NCBI GenBank assembly: GCA_018053145.1
Contig: JAGPMA010000019.1
Span: 1-39,638 of the forward strand
Direction of reading: 5' to 3'
Length of the DNA stretch: 39,638 bases
Source: Oscillospiraceae bacterium
GTDB taxonomy: Bacteria > Bacillota > Clostridia > Oscillospirales > Oscillospiraceae
Shown here: one piece after another, positions 25,413-32,999 of the stretch
Position numbering within the stretch: the stretch's first letter is position 1
Layout: every line of letters begins with the position of its first letter
Notes under the pieces: model-generated
What the model saw: the letters and a program-made list of their open reading frames with translations, nothing else
Told to the model about the DNA's origin: nothing
The model's database searches: none
Program-made: the position numbers and the translations under genes

Positions 25413-25428
25413 ATGAAGCATCGTTCAT
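25413..25428. promoter_or_regulatory. Operator site 3 (predicted TetR site, hydrolase gene)
   Basis: ATGAAGCATCGTTCAT: same arms, 6-base spacing and CATC core as sites 1 and 2, with two G for T changes. It covers the predicted start of the minus-strand transcript. Confidence 0.7.
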
Positions 25429-25432
25429 GTTT

Positions 25433-25461
25433 ATAATATATTTGTTTTTTATATTTGTCAA
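25433..25461 (-). promoter_or_regulatory. Promoter of the second hydrolase gene
   Basis: Minus strand TTGACA (25461-25456), 17 bases, TATTAT (25438-25433). Confidence 0.72.
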
Positions 25462-25512
25462 GTGCTGAGAATCAACATCCGACTGTTTGTCGACTATAGC
25501 ACAGAAGCGACT

Positions 25513-25541
25513 TTAACTTGATTTAACAAAACCAATATAAA
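25513..25541 (+). promoter_or_regulatory. Possible promoter of the UspA-like gene
   Basis: TTAACT (25513-25518), 17 bases, TATAAA (25536-25541). The remaining gap (25542-25675) holds no other visible feature. Confidence 0.35.
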
Positions 25542-25675
25542 AATATGATAGAAAGGTTTTTGTAAAACTATATACTAAAAATGTAAGCATTACAGACCCT
25601 TCGCATAAAATGGTTTGGGAAAGAATGAAACAGAGCGGTGACATTTTAACGATCAGAATTGGAAAGGTGATTTGC

Positions 25676-26149
25676 TTGAAAATACTTCTTCCTGTTGACT
25701 GCACAAATACTTCGATTTATGAGGCAAAGAAAGCTGCGGAGATTGCCAGAACATATAACTGTCCGATAAAATTCATCGGTTTTATCGATGACCGCGAGCT
25801 GCGGGAGTACAAAAGGTATATCAGATTATGGCGGCAGACAGACGGCTCGATTTTAAAACAGAATATCGGTCTAATGACAGGCAAATCCGCAAGCGCAAAA
25901 CTATGGAGCAAGGCTTTCTTTATGATTCATGAAATCATAAGCGAGATGGACTGCTCGGGCTGTCAAATTGAATCCGAAGTATTGGTCGGGAAAAGCTCTG
26001 ACAGTATTTTTAACATGGCGAAAAGTGATAACGCAGGCTTAATCATTATGAGCGATGTTTTTCTACGGCACTTCTTTTCAGGCGCTTTCACAGGAATAGC
26101 AATTTCGGAAGCACCATGTCCGGTGCTGGTGGTAAACTCTGATATGTAG
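25676..26149 (+). CDS. Universal stress protein (UspA-like)
   Basis: About 157 residues from a TTG at 25676 (AAAGGTGA upstream), chosen because the family's first strand, KILLPVDCTNTS, begins there; the frame is open further upstream to 25610. One Usp domain ending in the usual hydrophobic strand, CPVLVVNSD. The ATP-binding G-2x-G-9x-G(S/T) pattern is not clearly kept: the corresponding part reads MSDVFLRHFFSGAFTGIAIS, so nucleotide binding is uncertain. No partner genes. Confidence 0.7.
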   Translation: MKILLPVDCTNTSIYEAKKAAEIARTYNCPIKFIGFIDDRELREYKRYIRLWRQTDGSILKQNIGLMTGKSASAKLWSKAFFMIHEIISEMDCSGCQIESEVLVGKSSDSIFNMAKSDNAGLIIMSDVFLRHFFSGAFTGIAISEAPCPVLVVNSDM

Positions 26150-26176
26150 AGCTGACATTGAAAGACAATCTATGAT

Positions 26177-26204
26177 AATTGGGGCACAATTCTGTGCCCC
26201 AATT
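26177..26204. terminator. Bidirectional intrinsic terminator
   Basis: AATTGGGGCACA, loop ATTC, TGTGCCCCAATT, then TTATTTATA. Its last base is the first of the vanT-like stop codon read on the other strand, so it serves both convergent transcripts. Confidence 0.85.
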
Positions 26205-27337
26205 TATTTATACCTGCAAACACGGCCCAGCCTGCCGCCTAATCGGCTAAGTATTTCATTTGAAATCGTGCCGGATTGCAAAGCAATATCGCCAACGGTA
26301 ATTATTTCGTTTTCTGATTCACCGATAATAACAGCCACATCATTTGCTTTGACCTTGGGAATACCGCTTACATCAACAGTCATTTGGTCCATACATATGC
26401 GGCCGATAATTGGTGCTCTCTTGCCAGAAAGCAAAACGTATCCTTTACCGCACGACAAATTTCTCGGGATACCATCGGCATAGCCGATAGACAAAACAGC
26501 AATTTTCATGTTAACCGGTGCTTCGAAGGCCAGGCCGTAACCGGAAAATTCGCCGCCGGCCAAATTCTTGACCATACTTACGCGAGCCTTGACCGAGAGC
26601 ACGGGGCGCAAATCGGCATCGCACTTGTCAGTGTCCGCCTTAGTGCTCAGCATTCCGTAAAGAGCTATTCCAATCCGAGCATAATCACAGTTCGTTTTTG
26701 GGTAGTTAAATAAGCCGTAGCTGCTTTGAATATGCAGTTTGGGACACTTAAAGCCCTGAGCTTTAATTTTGTTAACAACACTGTCAAATAGGAGAATTTG
26801 AGCATTTGTATATTCCTGAAAGGGCGTTTCCCTTGAGTCCGAAGCACATAAATGAGTGAACATTCCGTCTATAACCAAGTTTTTGTACCTAAACATTTCA
26901 ATTATGCTATCAGTGTTTTCACAGCGCTCACCCAGTCTGTGCATTCCCGTGTCAATTCCAATATGAACATGAAGCTTATGCCTATAGCAGTTAAGCGCCT
27001 TGGCATATTCAGCGTCCAGCACAGTCTGTGTAAGGCGGTGCTTCTTTAAAAGATAAAACTCATTAGGATGAGTATAGCCCAGAATCAAAATTTCGCCCTT
27101 AATGCCGTTTTTGCGAAGCTCCACGCCCTCACACAGACTAGCGACACAAAAGGCGTTAACATCCATTGTATTCAGTTCACGCGCAATAGCAACTGCCCCA
27201 TGACCGTATGCGTTTGCTTTCAGTGCCGCCATCAAACGGCAATTGTCCGGCAAGAGTCCGCGCAGCAGCTCGCAGTTATGGCGAAGATTATCCATATCAA
27301 GTTCAATCCACGCTCTACCAGTTTTCGCTTCACACAT
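26204..27337 (-). CDS. vanT: Soluble VanT-like serine/alanine racemase
   Basis: 377 residues, a complete PLP-dependent alanine-racemase fold. The PLP lysine is K40 in ALKANAYGHG; the catalytic Tyr is in the SGYGLAF segment; ICMDQMTVDV is also typical. VanT of VanC/VanG-type clusters makes D-serine for D-Ala-D-Ser peptidoglycan. By my alignment N360 (TISNEI) sits where ordinary alanine racemases have Tyr354 (Geobacillus numbering) and where VanT has the Asn reported to favour serine. Unlike enterococcal VanT it has no N-terminal membrane domain. The GGAGG of this gene lies in the last codons of vanXY, and it is the last gene of the cluster. An ordinary alanine racemase remains possible. Confidence 0.82.
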   Translation of the reverse strand: MCEAKTGRAWIELDMDNLRHNCELLRGLLPDNCRLMAALKANAYGHGAVAIARELNTMDVNAFCVASLCEGVELRKNGIKGEILILGYTHPNEFYLLKKHRLTQTVLDAEYAKALNCYRHKLHVHIGIDTGMHRLGERCENTDSIIEMFRYKNLVIDGMFTHLCASDSRETPFQEYTNAQILLFDSVVNKIKAQGFKCPKLHIQSSYGLFNYPKTNCDYARIGIALYGMLSTKADTDKCDADLRPVLSVKARVSMVKNLAGGEFSGYGLAFEAPVNMKIAVLSIGYADGIPRNLSCGKGYVLLSGKRAPIIGRICMDQMTVDVSGIPKVKANDVAVIIGESENEIITVGDIALQSGTISNEILSRLGGRLGRVCRYK

Positions 27338-27341
27338 GCGC

Positions 27342-28097
27342 TTACCTCCAGACTGTTATTATAAAACCGTCGGCGTTATTACCGGATACGGTACAAAGTG
27401 CTCCGTCATCAACATCAATTTTGCTTAGACCCCTCTTGGCCGCTTTTCGAAATGAAATTTCGATTAGTCGTCCGCTCACATCGTAGGTAAAGGGATTTGC
27501 TCCGCAGCTGTTCTCTCTCAAGAAAAGGTGGTATTCCTCCAGAGTCATCTGTTCCTTAAGCATAATTGCCGAATGAGGATAGCCGACATAGCGGAAATGC
27601 CACGGCTCCCAAGCAATCCCTGTAATGCTCTCCTTGCCTTCGGGATATCGCTCAATAAATCCGAAGGCCGGGGCTTTCTCACGAAAGCTGTGGCAAATCC
27701 CACTGTACGGAAAATCAGGTCTTATAAAATCAATGTCAGGCTTGTTTATGGCAAGGTCAATCGCAAGACCGGTTTGGTGTTCGCTGCATCCCGGCAGGGC
27801 AACGTATTTGTTTGTAAACACCCTGCCGTTTTCTGCAATCGAGTCCTTATAAAGCTGCGTCTGTTCGGCTTTGGAGCGCCAACCGCTCACGGCAACAATT
27901 TGGTCGCGTATTTCAGCCTCTTCAATCAATCTATATAAAAGCCTTGCGCTCTGCCGTTCCATTAACGCGGCGGGGTTTTTCTCATCAACTGCGATAAGCG
28001 AGAGCTCGTCCTCATCCTCGCGGCAGGGATTGTTGCTGTTCACCAAGATAAGGCTGCCGCGGTAAACCGCCTTTTCTGGCAGCTCAAGCGTTTTCAT
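27342..28097 (-). CDS. vanXY: D,D-peptidase VanXY (VanXY_G type)
   Basis: About 251 residues from the ATG at 28097, inside the end of vanG (14-base overlap). Zn-dependent D,D-dipeptidase/carboxypeptidase of the VanX/VanY family. Ligands H108 and D115 in SEHQTGLAIDL and H168 in EPWHFRYVG, with E165 as catalytic base (numbered from the GTG three bases upstream). DFIRPDFPY.GIC and ISGNN-like C-terminal strands match VanXY_G closely. No signal peptide, so cytoplasmic, as for VanXY. It removes D-Ala-ended precursors so that D-Ala-D-Ser ones dominate. Confidence 0.92.
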   Translation of the reverse strand: MKTLELPEKAVYRGSLILVNSNNPCREDEDELSLIAVDEKNPAALMERQSARLLYRLIEEAEIRDQIVAVSGWRSKAEQTQLYKDSIAENGRVFTNKYVALPGCSEHQTGLAIDLAINKPDIDFIRPDFPYSGICHSFREKAPAFGFIERYPEGKESITGIAWEPWHFRYVGYPHSAIMLKEQMTLEEYHLFLRENSCGANPFTYDVSGRLIEISFRKAAKRGLSKIDVDDGALCTVSGNNADGFIITVWR

Positions 28098-29136
28098 CAC
28101 ACACCGCCAGATTAATTATCGCTGTAATCACCTCTGCAAAGCTTAAGCCAACAGCCTTCATCATGTTTGGGTATCGGCTGTGAGAGGTAAAACCGGGAAT
28201 GGTGTTGACTTCATTAAAAACAAGCTCTCCCGAGGGCTTGAGGAACATGTCCACTCGTGCAAAGCCCTTACAGCCAAGAGCTTTGTAAATCACTTTAGCC
28301 GCGGTCTTTATTTCCTCCGATTTATAAGCGGGAATCCTTGCCGGAACGTGGATTTTTGAACTTATCAGGTTATATTTTTCTGTAAAATCGAAAAAGCCAT
28401 CAGAAAGCTCAATTTCGTCAATTTCTCCTGTTAAAAGCTTTTCGTTGCCCATAACCGCGCAGCCGACCTCAAAGCCCTCAATATTTTCCTCCATTATCAC
28501 CTCGTTGTCGTATTCAAATGCGCGCGCTATTGCCGAGGGTAGATCTGCCAGTCTAGAAACTCTGGTTATTCCAAAAGAGGAGCCGGCTTTCACGGGCTTA
28601 ATGTACAAGGGGTATCCGAGAGTTTCTGTGTATTCTTCCGCAAGCTCCAAGGCTGACGCGTTTTTCAGCACAAACGAGCGCGGCACAGGAACTCCTGCTA
28701 AGTGCGCGAGCTGATGCGCTCTGAACTTGTCCATACAAAGAGCCGAGCACAAAACACCGCAGCCGATAACGGGTATTCCAGCAAGCTCTAATAGCCCCTG
28801 AACTGTTCCGTCTTCTCCGTTTTTGCCGTGCATTACGGGCATCGCGGCGTCCAACAAGACACCGTGAATAGAATCTCTTCCGATTTCAAGCAGACCATGC
28901 ATCTGACGATCCGGTGAAATCATAGCACGAACACAATCGCTTGGATTGCACCAAGTTCCGTTGGCAATTTTACGAATATCACCTTTAAACCGAAACCACT
29001 CGCCCTCAGGTGTAATTCCAATCATTATCGGGTTAAAGCTTCTTCTGTCAAGGGCTTCAATGACCGAATAAGCCGACTGAAGCGAAACCTCGTGCTCGCT
29101 CGATAAACCTCCAAAAATAATCCCAATATTCAGCAT
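28084..29136 (-). CDS. vanG: D-alanine--D-serine ligase VanG
   Basis: 350 residues, ATP-grasp ligase. Motifs: HGKNGEDGT (103-111), ATP region IKPVKAGSSFGIT (179-191), omega-loop FTEKYNL (251-257) and NEVNTIPGFTSHSRYPNMMK (308-327). The EKY omega loop followed by SSKIHVPARI and the C-terminal block are the VanG form rather than housekeeping Ddl. It joins D-Ala and D-Ser, lowering glycopeptide affinity of the wall precursor. Overlaps the acetyltransferase gene by 7 bases and vanXY by 14. Confidence 0.93.
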   Translation of the reverse strand: MLNIGIIFGGLSSEHEVSLQSAYSVIEALDRRSFNPIMIGITPEGEWFRFKGDIRKIANGTWCNPSDCVRAMISPDRQMHGLLEIGRDSIHGVLLDAAMPVMHGKNGEDGTVQGLLELAGIPVIGCGVLCSALCMDKFRAHQLAHLAGVPVPRSFVLKNASALELAEEYTETLGYPLYIKPVKAGSSFGITRVSRLADLPSAIARAFEYDNEVIMEENIEGFEVGCAVMGNEKLLTGEIDEIELSDGFFDFTEKYNLISSKIHVPARIPAYKSEEIKTAAKVIYKALGCKGFARVDMFLKPSGELVFNEVNTIPGFTSHSRYPNMMKAVGLSFAEVITAIINLAVCDENA

Positions 29137-29612
29137 ACGTTACTCTCCTTTGCTTCCTTAATCAGAATTCTGGGCGGCTGTGAAACCACCGTGCTGTTAT
29201 TCGGAACATCGGTAAAAATCACCGCGCCTGCCCCAATTTTCACGTTGTCCCCAACAATGATGTCTCCAATGATTACCGCACCTGCCCCGATAAGGCAGTT
29301 GCAGCCGATTTTGGGTGCTTTTTGCTCGATTTCACCGATGGTCACGTTTTGATAAATCCTGCAGCCTTCGCCAATGCTTGAATAACGCGAAATATAGATT
29401 CCGTGCAGTCCGTGGGGCAGGCTCGGAATTTTTTTAATAACCGCACCTGCTCCAACATAGCCGCCGTGTTTATGAGCTAAACGGCAGCACAAAAAAGTCA
29501 AAATATCCTTTGCGAGCGCAGGCTTTGCGTGTTCTCGCAGATAGAACACGCGCCAAAATAATTCGAGATTGTCTCCCCTTGAATAGTCGATAATTCTTTC
29601 TCTACAACTCAT
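29130..29612 (-). CDS. Serine acetyltransferase-like hexapeptide-repeat protein
   Basis: 160 residues. Left-handed beta-helix repeats run from about residue 75 to 140 (IGEGCRIYQNVTIG, IGCNCLIGAGAVIIGDIIVGDNVKIGAGAVI), ending in the SAT-like NNSTVVSQPPRI. The LPHGLHGIYIS segment carries candidate catalytic His residues. It is shorter than CysE at the N-terminus, so it may lack the helical domain that binds the sulfhydrylase. It is the first gene after the vanRS terminator, with GGGAG upstream, and overlaps vanG. A role in serine supply, or acetylation of a wall precursor, is inference; a sugar or xenobiotic acetyltransferase is an alternative. Confidence 0.82.
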   Translation of the reverse strand: MSCRERIIDYSRGDNLELFWRVFYLREHAKPALAKDILTFLCCRLAHKHGGYVGAGAVIKKIPSLPHGLHGIYISRYSSIGEGCRIYQNVTIGEIEQKAPKIGCNCLIGAGAVIIGDIIVGDNVKIGAGAVIFTDVPNNSTVVSQPPRILIKEAKESNVC

Positions 29613-29637
29613 TTGTTAAATCTCCCGCTTTTTGCAT

Positions 29638-29684
29638 AAAAAAGCTCCCAGCCTTGTACGATTATCGTAACAAAGCAGGGAGCA
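29638..29684 (-). terminator. Intrinsic terminator after vanS
   Basis: On the minus strand, GCTCCCTGCTTTGT...ACAAGGCTGGGAGC with small mismatches, followed by six T. It divides vanRS from the acetyltransferase-vanG-vanXY-vanT half. Confidence 0.8.
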
Positions 29685-29709
29685 TAATGTTTCCGGTTTT
29701 ACATAGCAA
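29681..29709 (-). promoter_or_regulatory. Possible promoter of the van effector genes
   Basis: Minus strand TTGCTA (29709-29704), 17 bases, TATGCT (29686-29681). The -10 overlaps the 5' arm of the terminator, so RNA started here would lack part of that arm and escape termination. A weak -35 fits dependence on phosphorylated VanR. Confidence 0.45.
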
Positions 29710-29727
29710 TTTATGACTTTTTTGGAA

Positions 29728-30852
29728 CTAGAATCTTACGTTTTTCTTACAATCGCGCGGAAGCAGCACAGAGAACACGACCTTTTCGTCCGCACTTTCG
29801 GCCTTAATCAAGCCGCCGTGGAGCGTGACAATCTCTTTTGCGATGGCAAGCCCAAGACCGGCACCGCCGGTTTCGCTTGCGCGAGAGGTATCCATGCGGT
29901 AGAACTGTTCAAATAGTCGGCTCAGCTTTTCTGCGGGGATTGTTCTTCCGCTATTTATGAAGCGAAGAATAACGACATCCTCAGCATAATCAACGATAAC
30001 CGAGATGGTGCTGTTCGGATAGCTGTAGTTAACGGCGTTACGAATTAGGTTATCAAAAACTCTCTGGAGCTTGTCCGCATCGCAGATGATTTCCATGTTG
30101 GGTGGCAGTGACAGATCCCAGTTAAGTCCCTTTTCGGCCAGTATGGGATTAAATTCAAAGGTGATTTGCTCAAGCATTCTAGTAAGGTTGACGGCTTCGG
30201 GTTCGAGTGTAAGGTGAGTAAGGCTAAAGCGTGTAATATCAAAAAACTCGTTGATTAGCTCCTCAAGCCGCTGGGCTTTATTCAGAGCTATCGCCGAATA
30301 CTTTTCCTGCAATTCGGCAGAGATTTCCTTCTCGTCACGAAGCAGGGTGAGATACCCTATAACGGAGGTAAGCGGAGTTTTGAGGTCATGAGCCAAATAG
30401 ACGATGAGGTCATTTTTTCGCTGCTCTGCGTCCTTTGCAGCTCTGGCGTTTCGGATGGATTCGCTTTTTAGCTGATTCATTTGCAGCTCGACCTGCTTCA
30501 GTGTTGTCGGAAGGGTAATCAGCGTATCGTCCTCGGTAACCATCGTTTTCACCGCGGAGGTTATATCCTGAAAATAACGGGTTATACGGTAAACATGAAG
30601 CAAAACGATAACAATAGCTCCAAGCAGCCAGATAACCAGGCTTGTAAGTACAGGTTCATAGAATAGGTTTTTGATAAGTAGATAGAACCACTCAGTACCC
30701 TGCCAAACGATGAAACGGCTGCAAATCCAATAAGCGCTGAAGAGGAATATTGCAAGTATCACTGCAAAAGCGACCTCGGTCACGAGCAGCCGTCCGACTG
30801 TTAATCGGAACACGTCACTTGTGACGGTGTGTTTTCTGTTCTCATTACGCAA
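29728..30852 (-). CDS. vanS: Sensor histidine kinase VanS
   Basis: About 374 residues from a TTG at 30852 that overlaps the end of vanR by 8 bases; G-rich GGGGTGGGG is its ribosome site. Two membrane helices (about 18-45 and 67-90) flank a short external loop, then HAMP-like linker, the phospho-acceptor H155 in YLAHDLKTPLTSVIGYL, and the ATP-binding domain with NLIRNAVNYS, GAGLGLAIAKEIV. It would sense a glycopeptide or wall stress and phosphorylate VanR. No upstream vanU is seen. Confidence 0.9.
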   Translation of the reverse strand: MRNENRKHTVTSDVFRLTVGRLLVTEVAFAVILAIFLFSAYWICSRFIVWQGTEWFYLLIKNLFYEPVLTSLVIWLLGAIVIVLLHVYRITRYFQDITSAVKTMVTEDDTLITLPTTLKQVELQMNQLKSESIRNARAAKDAEQRKNDLIVYLAHDLKTPLTSVIGYLTLLRDEKEISAELQEKYSAIALNKAQRLEELINEFFDITRFSLTHLTLEPEAVNLTRMLEQITFEFNPILAEKGLNWDLSLPPNMEIICDADKLQRVFDNLIRNAVNYSYPNSTISVIVDYAEDVVILRFINSGRTIPAEKLSRLFEQFYRMDTSRASETGGAGLGLAIAKEIVTLHGGLIKAESADEKVVFSVLLPRDCKKNVRF

Positions 30853-31537
30853 TTGTATACCCCACCCCCCACACTGTTTTGACAAATTTGGGTTTTCGGC
30901 TGGGCTCGTGCATTTTTTCGCGTAGACGAGCGACATGAGCCATTACAGTGTTGTTATTATCCAGATATTTCTCACCCCAAACGGTTTCAAAAAGCTCCTC
31001 GGAGGAAATAACAGTGCCCTTGTGCTCACACAAATGCCAGAGAATCGAAAACTCTATCGGTGTTAGTGGAAGCTCTTGTCCGTTAAGCGTACACCGGTGT
31101 GAGTCCTGACAGATATACAACCCCGAAAAATCATGCTCCTTGACCTCCTGAACAGAGGCCGACGCAGAGTTATAGCGATTGCAGCGTCGAAGCTGGGTTT
31201 TGACTCTGGCTATCAGCTCGAGCGGGTTAAAGGGCTTGGTAACATAGTCGTCTGCCCCCAAGGTGAGACCCATAATTTTATCCATGTCCTCAACCTTAGC
31301 GGTGAGCATTATAATCGGAAACAGGTGCTTTTCACGAATTTTCTGACAGAGCGTAAAGCCGCTCATGTCAGGCAGCATAACGTCCAAAATGGCAAGGCTG
31401 ACAGTGCTGCATTCAACACAGTTTAAAGCATCAGTCGCGTTATAGAATTTGAATACTTCATAATTTTCATTGCGAAGACAGACCTCAACAAGGTCCGCAA
31501 TCTCTTTCTCGTCGTCCACAACTAATATCTGTTCCAT
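30845..31537 (-). CDS. vanR: Response regulator VanR
   Basis: 230 residues from the ATG at 31537 (AGGAAG upstream; frame open to 31579). OmpR type: receiver domain with phosphorylated D52 in LAILDVMLPDMSG and lysine in VTKPF, then a winged-helix DNA-binding domain (SSEELFETVWGEKY...NNTVMAHVARLREK..VKTVWGVGY). It controls the van cluster together with VanS. First gene of the cluster. Confidence 0.92.
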   Translation of the reverse strand: MEQILVVDDEKEIADLVEVCLRNENYEVFKFYNATDALNCVECSTVSLAILDVMLPDMSGFTLCQKIREKHLFPIIMLTAKVEDMDKIMGLTLGADDYVTKPFNPLELIARVKTQLRRCNRYNSASASVQEVKEHDFSGLYICQDSHRCTLNGQELPLTPIEFSILWHLCEHKGTVISSEELFETVWGEKYLDNNNTVMAHVARLREKMHEPSRKPKFVKTVWGVGYTIA

Positions 31538-31627
31538 CGTAAAACTTCCTAACATAGCAGCATTGTTTTGCTTTCGCACAGCAGCGTGTCTAGGACGGAT
31601 AGCGGTGCCTCATATCGTCCGCAACCA

Positions 31628-31656
31628 ATTATACAGTACACTTGGTACTTATTCAA
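31628..31656 (-). promoter_or_regulatory. Promoter of vanRS
   Basis: Minus strand TTGAAT (31656-31651), 17 bases, consensus TATAAT (31633-31628). The spacer holds the inverted repeat AGTAC-CAAGT-GTACT, a possible VanR or other regulator site. Confidence 0.65.
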
Positions 31657-31739
31657 CATCTCACGGCGAAAAACACATATGTTCCGCTGCGCGCACAGTA
31701 TTATGCAACTATTAATTATATAAGGTCTGCCCAAGAAAA

Positions 31740-31749
31740 TGTATATACA
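31740..31749. promoter_or_regulatory. TGTATATACA palindrome
   Basis: Perfect 10-base palindrome 27 bases before the -35 of the EamA gene. The same 10-mer occurs at 36709-36718 upstream of PFOR, and TGTATATAT-type arms occur at 37018 and 39201. AT-rich, so chance is possible. Confidence 0.3.
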
Positions 31750-31776
31750 AATTCTACAACGATTTTCGTTAAGCTA

Positions 31777-31805
31777 TTGATAAAAAAAGCCCGGTATGCT
31801 ATTAT
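31777..31805 (+). promoter_or_regulatory. Promoter of the EamA transporter gene
   Basis: TTGATA (31777-31782), 17 bases, TATTAT (31800-31805). An AGCCCG/CGGGCT inverted repeat (31788 and 31828 region) spans the start and could form a leader hairpin. Confidence 0.65.
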
Positions 31806-31869
31806 TTTATAGCCGTCTGAGATAAAACGGGCTTCGTAAATACATATATACGTTTAGGAGAAATAGGCA

Positions 31870-32775
31870 ATGTTTTTTTTGCTGATTGCAGTGTTGTGTA
31901 CAACAAGTCTAACTGTCATCTTTAAAGTTTCCGAAAGCAAAAACTCCAACAGGTACGCTGTCACGGCATTTAATTGCCTTAGTGCGATGATTATCAGCTA
32001 TATATTCATCTTCGGGCAGAAGATTTTCGATACATCATGGTTTAGCGCACTGTTCAGTGAGTTTTCCGGCGCTGTCTCCTCCGGCGTAAAACTCAGCTCT
32101 GAAGCATCACCTGCCTTCGCAATTTTGCTGGCAATTCTCGGAGGTGTCGTGACATACATTTGCCTTTATATATTGCAGCTCTCAACCGCCAGAAACGGAA
32201 GCGCAATGACCATCACATTCAACAAAGTCGGAGTAATGATTCCGGCGATACTCTCGGTCATCTTTTTCAGAGAGGTGCCCAGAACAATGCAGATAATAGG
32301 TGTTGCTATCGCAATCCTATCCATTATCATGGTTTATTTCAAAAAAGAAGAAACCAGTGTCATCACATTAAAAATCGCTTTGTTTGGAACTCTGTTTTTC
32401 GGAGGATTCTTAGATTTCATTTCGAAGATATATGAATTTTATGGCACAGAAGAATTTCAAGGGCTATTCATTTTCTACCTTTACGTCTTCTCGTCAATTA
32501 TGGCATTCATATCGATGGTGAAGAAAGACAGAAAAATTAAACGCTCCGATGTGATTTTTGGCTTGATTACCGGTATACCGATGATGTTTATCTCAACATT
32601 CCTGCTAAAATCTCTCTCTACTGTACCGGCGTTTATTGTTTTCCCGCTTTATTCAGTTGGCGCAATTTTGCTTGTCAACCTCATTAATCTGTTCGTCTTT
32701 AAAGAAAAGCTAACCAAACAGCAGTTTGCCGCCATCGGAATGATGATTGTTGCAACCGTCTTTTTAAACCTGTGA
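31870..32775 (+). CDS. EamA/DMT-family transporter
   Basis: 301 residues with about ten hydrophobic helices in two similar halves, as in drug/metabolite (EamA) exporters. TTTAGGAG lies upstream of the ATG. The second helix pair ends in FNKVGVMIPAILSVIFFREVP and the last in LINLFVFKEKLTKQQFAAIGMMIVATVFL, both typical EMBx ends. Single gene with its own promoter and terminator. Exported solute unknown. Confidence 0.85.
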   Translation: MFFLLIAVLCTTSLTVIFKVSESKNSNRYAVTAFNCLSAMIISYIFIFGQKIFDTSWFSALFSEFSGAVSSGVKLSSEASPAFAILLAILGGVVTYICLYILQLSTARNGSAMTITFNKVGVMIPAILSVIFFREVPRTMQIIGVAIAILSIIMVYFKKEETSVITLKIALFGTLFFGGFLDFISKIYEFYGTEEFQGLFIFYLYVFSSIMAFISMVKKDRKIKRSDVIFGLITGIPMMFISTFLLKSLSTVPAFIVFPLYSVGAILLVNLINLFVFKEKLTKQQFAAIGMMIVATVFLNL

Positions 32776-32822
32776 TTCATTGAGGACTGCTTCTTATTCG
32801 ATGAGCTTATAATGTAATATGC

Positions 32823-32859
32823 AAAAAATCCTGCGTCTGTAAAAGACACAGGATTTTTT
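32823..32859. terminator. Intrinsic terminator after EamA gene
   Basis: A 16-base stem with one mismatch (32823-32838 with 32844-32859), 5-base loop, A run before and T run at the end. Confidence 0.85.
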
Positions 32860-32926
32860 GTAATAAAAACAGTGCAGGATAAAACCCGCACGCCACAATG
32901 AACGTACGGGCTTTACCTTGGAAAGA

Positions 32927-32999
32927 GGAATTATGGAGAGAGAGGATTATTATTGGAATCGCGAGCAGAAAGCTCGCGGCGCATACTTATGAAGTATGC
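32927..32999. repeat. Possible decayed repeat with two tandem hairpins
   Basis: GAATTATGGAGAGAGAGGATTATTA resembles a stretch at 9540-9565. It is followed by CGCGAGC-AGAAA-GCTCGCG (32960-32978) and GCATACTT-ATG-AAGTATGC (32981-32999), which ends directly at the PFOR stop codon. A 19-residue frame (32933-32992) exists but is read through the hairpins. On the minus strand the hairpins could stabilise or end the PFOR mRNA, although no T run follows. Confidence 0.35.

Noticed and set aside
26204-27337. Reading the racemase as the housekeeping alanine racemase only
   Set aside because: Its place at the end of a VanG-type operon and the Asn near the C-terminus favour a VanT-type serine racemase, although alanine racemase activity is not excluded.
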